From positions 496,001 to 560,000 of the forward strand of contig CAVQYC010000003.1 in NCBI GenBank assembly GCA_963717985.1: a DNA stretch of 64,000 nt, given 5' to 3'. The number at the start of each line of letters is the position of its first letter. The first letter of the stretch is position 1. Origin of the DNA: BOG-1155 sp963717985. GTDB taxonomy: Bacteria > Desulfobacterota > Syntrophorhabdia > Syntrophorhabdales > WCHB1-27. Made by a program: the position numbers and the translations under genes. The notes below the pieces were generated by a model. It worked only from the letters and a program-made list of their open reading frames with translations. It had not been told where the DNA came from and did not search any database. This document shows positions 36,065 through 42,918 of the stretch, piece after piece.

Positions 36065-36108
36065 TTTAACATCTCATTCATCTTTGCTTAACCTTTAAGG
36101 TTTATAAG
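36065..36108 (+). promoter_or_regulatory. Candidate Pho-type promoter of HAD gene
   Basis: TTTAAC (36065), ATTCAT (36076) and CTTAAC (36087) are spaced exactly 11 bp. Ten bases later is TATAAG (36103-36108). This is one of the clearest examples in the window. Confidence 0.75.
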
Positions 36109-36146
36109 TACAGCCATAGTGAGAGAATTTGAAAAAAGGAGCAAGA

Positions 36147-36923
36147 ATGAAGCACTGGATGAGAAAACTTGGAGAACACCACGAAAAGATGCAAAGGCGC
36201 TATCAGGGAGAGAATCTTATGGTCGTCTTCGATATTGACGATACGATCCTTGACCTCCGTCACATGGTCCTCCATGTGCTCCGTTCGTTTGACTACACCC
36301 ACGGCACCGATTTCTTTGCCGGCGTAAGCGTTGACGGGATCAATGCGACGGAAACGGAGTTGAGGAACATTATCGGACGGTTATCAATACCCGCAAAGGA
36401 CGGGCAGAGAATCGCACGCTGGTTTGAAGAGCATTCCTGGTCTTCGAAAGTAATCAGAGAGGCGCACCGGCCCTTCCCGGGAGTCATGGAGGTGATCAGG
36501 TGGTTCCAGGGGCAGCCGAAAACCGTCGTAGGCATAAATACGGGAAGGCCGGAGTTAATAAGGGACGATACGCTTCGCTCGCTCAACAGTGCCGGCCGAT
36601 CCCATAATGTCGTCTTCACACACAATCTCCTCTTCATGAACCCCTGCGGATGGAATGAAAACGTCGTGCCTTTCAAGGTCGCCGGAATAGACTACTTTCA
36701 GAAGAAAGGTTTTCGCGTCATCGCTTTTGTCGATAACGAACCGGAGAACCTCGAGGCAGTTTCGATGAGCGATCGGACAGGAGACATTCTTCTGCTTCAC
36801 GCGGATACCGTCTACGAATCCCAAAAGGAGAAAATGCCGCGCAGCGCGGTCAGCGGAAAGGTTTACGATATTGCCGAGTTAAGGCGCGTCCTTCGGCGGG
36901 ATGACCTGGGAAACGCCGCGTAA
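36147..36923 (+). CDS. HAD-like hydrolase, 258 aa
   Basis: HAD motif I is FDIDDTILD near residue 27, and an IGINTGRPEL segment supplies motif II (Thr). RVIAFVDNEPENLEAV carries the C-terminal acidic motif. It is probably a phosphatase acting on a small phosphomonoester. The ATG at 36147 follows AAGGAG at 6 nt; an in-frame TTG at 36129 is less likely. Its Pho-type promoter suggests a phosphate-scavenging role. Confidence 0.8.
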   Translation: MKHWMRKLGEHHEKMQRRYQGENLMVVFDIDDTILDLRHMVLHVLRSFDYTHGTDFFAGVSVDGINATETELRNIIGRLSIPAKDGQRIARWFEEHSWSSKVIREAHRPFPGVMEVIRWFQGQPKTVVGINTGRPELIRDDTLRSLNSAGRSHNVVFTHNLLFMNPCGWNENVVPFKVAGIDYFQKKGFRVIAFVDNEPENLEAVSMSDRTGDILLLHADTVYESQKEKMPRSAVSGKVYDIAELRRVLRRDDLGNAA

Positions 36924-36969
36924 CCACCGAAGAAAATAGGGTCTTCCCTCTCCTTTCGGACACTACAAT

Positions 36970-37656
36970 TCATACGAGTGCCGAAGGGCAGAGCCAGCAC
37001 ACACCCCCTGTCATCACGTAGAAGAGCAAATGGAGGGAAGAGGTGTAGACGAGGCCCGTGCGGTAGCGAACAATGAGAAAAGGAAATGTCAGGCCGGCCG
37101 CCATGGAGAAAAGCACGAAATAACCCCCAAGGGCAAGGCCGTTTTGCTTCAGGAGATAAAGGTGTACTATACCGAAAAGACCACAGCAGAGAAGGGATAT
37201 GTTCTTTAAGGACAAATTCCGGCGGAGCAGCAGTGCAATAAGGAGAAAGATGAGCACCTGCTGAAACAAGATGTCAAATAGTTTTGAAAAAAGGTAGCGC
37301 AAATCGAGGTGGAGGAAAAACATATCCCGGTTCTTCACTATGAGCGCGTGTGGCGGGTGGAGAATCAGGGGGAGAACAACATAGATAGCGAGGCCTGCTA
37401 CGAGGGCCAGGCCGGGAACAATCCAGGAAACAGGTCTGAGAAGGGCTTTATACGTGAGAAAGAGGTCCTTGTAGACGACCAGCACCACGACCGCGGCGGA
37501 AAGGAAATAGACCGCGGTGCCAACAGGGCACGATATGTAGTTAACCTCATGCGAAATGAGCGCGTAGTAAACGCCCCACGCGATAAACCAAGCGAGCATC
37601 CAGCGGCCGACATCCACGGAAATCCGCACCAACCCTCCGTCCCTCCAAGCCTCCAT
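36970..37656 (-). CDS. Integral membrane protein, possible degenerate CPBP (Abi) family
   Basis: About seven hydrophobic helices span the protein. The late helices contain FGIVH (FxxxH motif) and SLHLLFYV (HxxxB-like motif), which recall CPBP/Abi membrane proteases. The position of the EExxxR motif reads QQVLIFLLIALLLRR, so the catalytic glutamates are missing. It may be an inactive homologue. The exact start is uncertain: ATG at 37656, or TTG/GTG about 8-9 codons later behind GGAGGG. Confidence 0.6.
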   Translation of the reverse strand: MEAWRDGGLVRISVDVGRWMLAWFIAWGVYYALISHEVNYISCPVGTAVYFLSAAVVVLVVYKDLFLTYKALLRPVSWIVPGLALVAGLAIYVVLPLILHPPHALIVKNRDMFFLHLDLRYLFSKLFDILFQQVLIFLLIALLLRRNLSLKNISLLCCGLFGIVHLYLLKQNGLALGGYFVLFSMAAGLTFPFLIVRYRTGLVYTSSLHLLFYVMTGGVCWLCPSALV

Positions 37657-37749
37657 AAAAGACTCTGTAAAGTGTGTGTCTCTTCGCCCTCTCTGTCAAG
37701 GCGGCACATTCGGACTTCAACCGGCAAGCGGCAAATTATTCACGGAATT

Positions 37750-37782
37750 AGTCATCTATTCTTAACATCCGGATGATACTTA
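37750..37782 (+). promoter_or_regulatory. Weak candidate Pho-type promoter of phoH-like gene
   Basis: AGTCAT (37750) and CTTAAC (37761) are 11 bp apart. TACTTA (37777-37782) follows ten bases later. Only one hexamer is a good match. Confidence 0.4.
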
Positions 37783-37896
37783 AAGGACATGCCATGCTCC
37801 TGTATCAGCACCCCTGATGAGGCAAAAGAGATCCCTTTCACGCCGCACCGCCGGAACAAAGTCACCGTGAGAGCATATCCGGGAGGAGATACATCA

Positions 37897-39222
37897 ATGG
37901 GTAGAAAAACGTATATTCTCGACACCAATGTGCTTATTCATGATCCAGAAAGTATGTTTTGCTTCCAGGACAATGAAGTCGTCATACCCTTTGAGGCCCT
38001 TGAAGAGCTCGATAAATTGAAAAAACGTTATGACCATATAGGCCATAATGCCAGGCAAACGATACGCCATCTCGGAACCATCCTCGAGAAAGAAGGCCCG
38101 AGCGGGCCGCTTGTGACGAAAGACGGCGGCGTCCTGCGACTCGATTCTACATTCTTCCAAAGTGCCGACAAACCTGACTTACCCCTCCGGCTCGGAAACG
38201 GCGGCGGGCATATCACGGACAACCGGATTATCGCGCTTGCCTGGCTCTATAAACAGAAACACAACGGGAATACCGTTTTTGTCTCAAAGGATATTAATGC
38301 CCGGGTAAAGGCAATGGTTCTGGGAATCAGGGCTGAGGACTATAAGACGGACAAGGTCGACGTCTCCATGATTTACTCCGGTCATACCGCTGTCACCGTA
38401 TCGTCTCCTCTCATGCAGAGACTGCACGAGGCCGGCGAACTGGCGGCAGACGTCCTCGATACTGATGCCCCTGATCTGCTTGAGAACGAGTGTATGCTAC
38501 TCACTTCTGTCGATGGAGGATCAGCCCTTGCGATCAATAAGGGAGGACGCATCAAGAAATTGGGTCATCCGGCGGCTGTTTTCTGGGGAGTGAAAGCGCG
38601 GAACAAAGAACAACAGTTCGCAGTCGAGATGCTTACCGACAACACCATCCAGGCCGTCACGCTCGTCGGGCAGGCAGGAACGGGCAAAACCCTTCTCGCC
38701 CTCGCCGTTGGTCTTCAGAAAACAGTGGAGGAGGGACTTTACAGCCGGATCATCATTACAAAGCCTGTTGTGCCGGTAGGAAAACAGGATATAGGTTTTC
38801 TCCCCGGAGATAAGGAAGATAAAATGCTGCCCTGGGTGCAATCCATTTTCGACAATTTTGCGCCTTTATCCAGGAACAACCAGAAGATGACCATCGAATA
38901 CCTTTTGGCTGCCGACCTCCTGGACATCGAATCGATTGCTCACATCCGGGGCCGAAATCTTGCCAAATCCTGGATCATCGTCGACGAGTCACAGAACCTC
39001 AGTCCCCACGAAGTAAAAACTGTGTTGAGCCGCGTTGCCGAGGGGAGCAAAATAGTGCTCACCGGTGATATTCACCAGATCGACTCGCCCTATCTGGACG
39101 CAGGATCGAACGGGCTTAGCTACCTGGTAAGCAGGTTCAAGGGCCAGCCTCTTTACGGCCACATCACCCTTGCCAAGACAATCCGGAGTCCCCTTGCCCT
39201 GCTGGCCGCGGAGCTTCTATGA
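37897..39222 (+). CDS. PhoH-family protein with N-terminal PIN domain (PhoH2/YlaK type)
   Basis: This protein is about 441 aa. The PIN domain starts YILDTNVLIHDP (Asp in the first strand) with a second acidic cluster at GGGHITDNRIIALA. The PhoH ATPase domain has Walker A VGQAGTGKTLLA near residue 258 and Walker B WIIVDESQNLSPHE. PhoH2 proteins are RNA helicase/ribonuclease enzymes, and phoH in E. coli belongs to the Pho regulon. The ATG at 37897 follows GGGAGGAG. It converges with the ptxD-like pseudogene. Confidence 0.85.
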   Translation: MGRKTYILDTNVLIHDPESMFCFQDNEVVIPFEALEELDKLKKRYDHIGHNARQTIRHLGTILEKEGPSGPLVTKDGGVLRLDSTFFQSADKPDLPLRLGNGGGHITDNRIIALAWLYKQKHNGNTVFVSKDINARVKAMVLGIRAEDYKTDKVDVSMIYSGHTAVTVSSPLMQRLHEAGELAADVLDTDAPDLLENECMLLTSVDGGSALAINKGGRIKKLGHPAAVFWGVKARNKEQQFAVEMLTDNTIQAVTLVGQAGTGKTLLALAVGLQKTVEEGLYSRIIITKPVVPVGKQDIGFLPGDKEDKMLPWVQSIFDNFAPLSRNNQKMTIEYLLAADLLDIESIAHIRGRNLAKSWIIVDESQNLSPHEVKTVLSRVAEGSKIVLTGDIHQIDSPYLDAGSNGLSYLVSRFKGQPLYGHITLAKTIRSPLALLAAELL

Positions 39223-39663
39223 TACTCTTTTTCGCGCGGAACCACAGAGGGGGCTGTTTATGGCGCCTTTCGGCGAGAACCCGATGAGTGCCTCAAGAAT
39301 GTTGGCGGCTGCCTCCAGGGCAGCCCCCAAAATCGGGTCCGGATTGGAGGGAGGAGTCCAAGGCTCTTCGGGGATTGTGGTGACCCACACGCCCCGTCTT
39401 GTGCACGCTTCGATGTCGATATTGTCCGACCCTTTGAACGTTGCGGCAACAATTCGTAAAGAGGGGCAGTGGGAGAGAAACGCATCGTCTATCACCACAT
39501 CCCTTCCGGATAACATGATCGCATGTGCCCGCGTGAAGTACCGCGGCATCTCCTCCCGGCAATTCTCGCGGACGTTGCCAAGGGTCACTTCGGAGGTACT
39601 GCTCAGCAGATCTATAACCTCCAGTGGCGTGGAATGGGTCACCACTATCCGGGACATTTTCAT
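39217..39663 (-). pseudogene. PtxD-like 2-hydroxyacid/phosphonate dehydrogenase with internal deletion
   Basis: Residues 1-105 match the N-terminus of phosphite dehydrogenase-like D-2-hydroxyacid dehydrogenases (SRIVVTH, CPSLRIVAATFKGSDNIDIEACTRRGVWVTTIPE). The sequence then jumps to a C-terminal helix (AALEAAANILEALIGFSPKGAINSP) found only at the end of that family. The NAD-binding domain and catalytic residues, about 180 residues, are missing. It reads as one open frame, so a small remnant protein may be made. A four-repeat Pho-type promoter still precedes it. Confidence 0.7.
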
Positions 39664-39672
39664 GACGGAAAC

Positions 39673-39727
39673 ATGCTAAAGCAATTAGGTTAAGCACATT
39701 TTAAGCCGGTGTTAATTTTTCATGAAT
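39673..39727 (-). promoter_or_regulatory. Candidate Pho-type promoter of the ptxD-like remnant
   Basis: Toward the gene, ATTCAT (39727-39722), ATTAAC (39716-39711), CTTAAA (39705-39700) and CTTAAC (39694-39689) are spaced 11 bp apart. Ten bases later is TAGCAT (39678-39673). Transcription would start within a few bases of the ATG. Confidence 0.7.
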
Positions 39728-39802
39728 AAACGTTCATGCGATCCGGCCGGGAGCAGCTCACAGTGTTTGTCGCCACGGGCAAGCCGCCCCGGAAGCTTGT
39801 TA

Positions 39803-40117
39803 CTACGCGATACGTTCTTCCTCGGGGATGTAGGCAACGTGCACTTCTTTGCCGCAGCGGATGCAGAGTACTTTTGCGGCAGGGTGACGAAAAAGCTCGT
39901 AACCCCTGCCGTTTATCCAGGCCCGGTGGCCATCGTTTACGTCAAGGGGCGTGTGGGATAAAGCCGGCGCTCTTTCCCTGAACTCATCGTTCCTGACCGC
40001 ACAAGGGATGCAAACTGCTTTCTGCGAGCCCTGGGCGACCCGTCTTTTGGGAAGGGAGAAAGGCAATACTTTGCCATTTGCCACTGTAGTCTCTCCGTGT
40101 GTTGTGCCGTCGGCCAT
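39803..40117 (-). CDS. Small CxxC protein, 104 aa
   Basis: This is a hypothetical cytoplasmic protein with two cysteine pairs, CIPC near residue 57 and CIRC near residue 86, which could bind zinc. The start at 40117 (MADGTTHGETT) follows AAAGGAGG. A Pho-type promoter lies upstream. I cannot assign a function. Confidence 0.6.
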   Translation of the reverse strand: MADGTTHGETTVANGKVLPFSLPKRRVAQGSQKAVCIPCAVRNDEFRERAPALSHTPLDVNDGHRAWINGRGYELFRHPAAKVLCIRCGKEVHVAYIPEEERIA

Positions 40118-40161
40118 GGAACCTCCTTTCATTTTTGTTGTCCGTGTTCCGTCTGTAGTGC

Positions 40162-40216
40162 AGCATACACCTTCAATGTTAAGATGATATATACCGGGCA
40201 TGAAGATCGCGTTAAT
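40162..40216 (-). promoter_or_regulatory. Candidate Pho-type promoter of small CxxC gene
   Basis: Toward the gene: ATTAAC (40216-40211), CTTCAT (40205-40200), a non-matching position at 40194-40189, and CTTAAC (40183-40178), all in 11-bp register. Ten bases later is TATGCT (40167-40162). Confidence 0.65.
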
Positions 40217-40772
40217 TCCACCTTTTCCTCATCATAGCGATCGCTACGGTCAGGGCTATAAGCCCCAGTATCCCTGCCCCGGCAGCGAGCCGGGTATGAG
40301 AATCACGCACAACCGCATCGAGAGTGGCGCCAAAAAAGTAACCCGCAAGACCGAATACAAAAGCCCAGGTTAGGCCCGAAAGGGTATCAAGCGTGACAAA
40401 TCTCCCTAATGGCACCCCTGCGGCGCCAATGGCAAATGGCGCGACCATGCGAAAACCGTAGACGAAACGAAAACTGATGATCACGGCCGATTGGTACCGT
40501 TCCAGTAGTACACGCACTTTTCCGAGCCGTCCGGGAGTTGCTGATCTTGCCTCGAATATCGATCTGCCTCTGCACCGGCCGAGAACAAAGAAAAAGTGAT
40601 CTCCCGAGATTGCCCCGAGCCAGGCCGCAAGCACGACCATCGGCAGGCTCAGGTAGCCCTGCTGAGCAGCGAAGCCTGCCGAGATGAGTACGGTTTCACC
40701 TTCGAGAACAGTACCCGCGAAGAGGATCAGATAGGCGGTGCCGGAAAAGAACTGATGTTCAATCGGGATCAC
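40212..40772 (-). CDS. DedA/SNARE-associated family membrane protein
   Basis: This 186-residue protein has about four to five hydrophobic segments. Family features are FAGTVLEGETVLISAGF (acidic membrane residue), GDHFFFVLGR and SFRFVYGFRMVAPFAIG (the conserved arginine loop). DedA proteins include lipid scramblases for undecaprenyl phosphate and phosphatidylethanolamine. Its ATG directly follows the lgt-like stop, so both share the upstream Pho-type promoter. A lipid-flipping role fits the neighbouring lipid genes. Confidence 0.85.
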   Translation of the reverse strand: MIPIEHQFFSGTAYLILFAGTVLEGETVLISAGFAAQQGYLSLPMVVLAAWLGAISGDHFFFVLGRCRGRSIFEARSATPGRLGKVRVLLERYQSAVIISFRFVYGFRMVAPFAIGAAGVPLGRFVTLDTLSGLTWAFVFGLAGYFFGATLDAVVRDSHTRLAAGAGILGLIALTVAIAMMRKRWN

Positions 40773-41831
40773 TTATACCCTGTCTCGCCTCACGTGGAAG
40801 GTGAGGCTGGCCTCCGTGACCTTGCTCCGGCCGGTGTAGAGAAAAACAGCAACCCCAATCACCTGGAGAATGAGAATGACCCCGGGATCCCAGAGACGCC
40901 CCACTCCCATGACGATGTGGCTCGTTATTGCCGGATCCTTCGGAAGGACCGCCCAGAGCGCAAAGGCATAGACAATGGCGATCAGGGCCATCACCTGATA
41001 CGCGGATATCCTGCCGGCCCCGCGGTAATCCGCCCGGAGCATTTCGGACACGTATCGCCAGCCCTGGGTCGAGATTACGCCAAGGAGAAAAGCCGAAGAG
41101 TAGAGAGAATTGAGGAAGAGGTAGATGCCTCCAAGTCCGGTAAGCACGAGGAAGGTCGACGTCACAGCCTGGATGGGAACCACCTCTGTCCTGTCAAGTC
41201 CGGCCTCATAGGCAATTTTCTTCGTCTTTCCGTGAAACACAAAATTGTGCCGGCGGAACAATCTCTGAAGGAGAGGGTGGAGCGAGGAGAGCGGTTTTCC
41301 ATAGCAGCAGCCGAAACTGATGCAGGCAAGCCTTCCCAGACCCTCGCCGATGGCATAGGCTACCACGCCGGCGGCAAGAAGGGGCATAAGGGGGATGGGC
41401 GGCTTTCCAGCCGTTGCCGTAATCTTATTGATAGCCGCAATGAGCCATGGCGCAGCCAGTAGCCCTATAAAGAATGCGCCGCCTGTGGTCAGGGTGTGTT
41501 TTTTCTTTTCTACCAATTGCGCCATTATGGTCGCAGCCGAAAAGCACAAAACCGTGAGAGAGCCGATAAGGACGAGCGATGCCATTGGAAAGAACGGTGC
41601 GTTGAGGGCGCTCACCATGACGCGCAGGAGGGCCGCACTTACCACGAATGCCAGGGCCTGGAATACCCCATAGTAGGTATAGTTCGTCCCGCTCCATACG
41701 TCGGCCGTTACCCTGGCTTTTGGCGCAGCAACTGCGATCTGCCACTCTTCCCTGGTCAGGGACCGGAAACCCCAGCCGAGGAATAGAAACATACACGTGC
41801 CTAGGATCAGAATGAACAACTCGTTCTGCAT
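40773..41831 (-). CDS. Prolipoprotein diacylglyceryl transferase (Lgt)-like membrane protein
   Basis: This 352-residue polytopic protein has the Lgt-type segment GEGLGRLACISFGCCYGKP and the late RYVSEMLRADYRG and RISAYQVMALI segments. Lgt transfers diacylglycerol from phosphatidylglycerol to lipoproteins. The HGG loop of classical Lgt reads TGG here (TTGGAFFIGLLAA), so activity may differ. It is the first gene of a two-gene operon with DedA and has a Pho-type promoter. A phospholipid-derived diacylglycerol chemistry is an inference. Confidence 0.75.
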   Translation of the reverse strand: MQNELFILILGTCMFLFLGWGFRSLTREEWQIAVAAPKARVTADVWSGTNYTYYGVFQALAFVVSAALLRVMVSALNAPFFPMASLVLIGSLTVLCFSAATIMAQLVEKKKHTLTTGGAFFIGLLAAPWLIAAINKITATAGKPPIPLMPLLAAGVVAYAIGEGLGRLACISFGCCYGKPLSSLHPLLQRLFRRHNFVFHGKTKKIAYEAGLDRTEVVPIQAVTSTFLVLTGLGGIYLFLNSLYSSAFLLGVISTQGWRYVSEMLRADYRGAGRISAYQVMALIAIVYAFALWAVLPKDPAITSHIVMGVGRLWDPGVILILQVIGVAVFLYTGRSKVTEASLTFHVRRDRV

Positions 41832-41846
41832 CGTAGCCTCACGGTA

Positions 41847-41902
41847 AGATAACCACGCACGTGTTAAGCATGTATGACCATTGCGGTTAATTCCGGATGA
41901 AT
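41847..41902 (-). promoter_or_regulatory. Candidate Pho-type promoter of lgt-like/dedA operon
   Basis: Toward the gene: ATTCAT (41902-41897), ATTAAC (41891-41886), GGTCAT (41879-41874) and CTTAAC (41868-41863). Spacings are 11, 12 and 11 bp. Ten bases later is TTATCT (41852-41847). Confidence 0.65.
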
Positions 41903-42918
41903 TGGGAAAACTCCGTTAGGGCCGCGAGCGGCCAACCGATCAGGGAGCGTACTTTCACCTCAGTTTCGAGAAGCGGTTTTCCAAAGGCTTCGGTAAAACG
42001 GCTCGATGCGAAGGGCCTGCGCATGTTGAGGACGAGCTGAGCATCAAATCTGATCCTGTCCGGCTGGAAAAGAAGGATATCGGTGCTGCTTCCCGGTTCG
42101 TAAAGGCTTTTGGGACAGCCTCTTTCGAGAAACATACCGATCTCGACCGGTCTCGGCTCTTTGTATTCATGCTCGCTGTACTGTTGGCGAACCTTGCCGA
42201 TCATGAGAGCCACGACTTCTATCATGGCCACGAGGCCGACCTGGCTTCCCCCGGGCACATCGCTATCGATCACCGTGACAACCCGTGCGTTCTTCGAATA
42301 AGGTGTTACCAGGGCCACAATAGCGCCGGGATTACACGAGTGGTAACCGCCGGGGATTTCGTAGAAGTCGATGACCCTGCCGGAGACCGGCATGTGATTG
42401 TAGTGGTACCGATCCGGCGTAAGCCGGAAGACGGCAAAATCAGCCCGTTGAAACGTCTCGACCCAGACGTTCTTGCCGACCAGGTCCTCCAGATCGAAAA
42501 ACTTGTCCTTGAGGAACAGGGCGGAGCCATTCTCGAGAGACCCCACCAGCATGCGGGAATCGGCAGGCGAGACCAGAGCGTTTTTGCGATCCGGCAATGG
42601 CCGGCACTGCCAATAGCGTATCTTACGCTCGAAGATCTTTTTCGGCGTGTCGAGCATCCGAGGAGGGTCAAGCCACTCGCTCCTGTCAATTGCTGAAGCC
42701 TTGAGAAATGGCGCCACACCAGAGACTCGCCGGGAAAGAAAGAGATCATAATTGAGGAACGCGATCAGGGAGGACGCCCGTCTGGAAGTGAGGAGGCGGA
42801 ACAGGAAGGGCGCATCCTCGCGCAGTCTTGAGTAGATGAAACAGACGACCCTGTCCCGATAGAGGTGTTCTGTACGGAGGGCAAAGGTCTCCCGCTCAAT
42901 GTACTGGTGCGGCATCAT
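41887..42918 (-). CDS. psd: Phosphatidylserine decarboxylase-like protein
   Basis: This 343-residue Psd-family protein has YHYNHMPVSGRVI, a GGSQVGLVAMIEVVALMIGKV stretch, and EPGSSTDILLF, the site of self-cleavage where the serine of GSS becomes the pyruvoyl group. The product is phosphatidylethanolamine or a related amine. It overlaps the giant-protein gene upstream by 4 nt (ATGA), so they form one operon under a Pho-type promoter. A phospholipid enzyme there is surprising, so a different substrate is possible. Confidence 0.8.
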   Translation of the reverse strand: MMPHQYIERETFALRTEHLYRDRVVCFIYSRLREDAPFLFRLLTSRRASSLIAFLNYDLFLSRRVSGVAPFLKASAIDRSEWLDPPRMLDTPKKIFERKIRYWQCRPLPDRKNALVSPADSRMLVGSLENGSALFLKDKFFDLEDLVGKNVWVETFQRADFAVFRLTPDRYHYNHMPVSGRVIDFYEIPGGYHSCNPGAIVALVTPYSKNARVVTVIDSDVPGGSQVGLVAMIEVVALMIGKVRQQYSEHEYKEPRPVEIGMFLERGCPKSLYEPGSSTDILLFQPDRIRFDAQLVLNMRRPFASSRFTEAFGKPLLETEVKVRSLIGWPLAALTEFSQFIRN

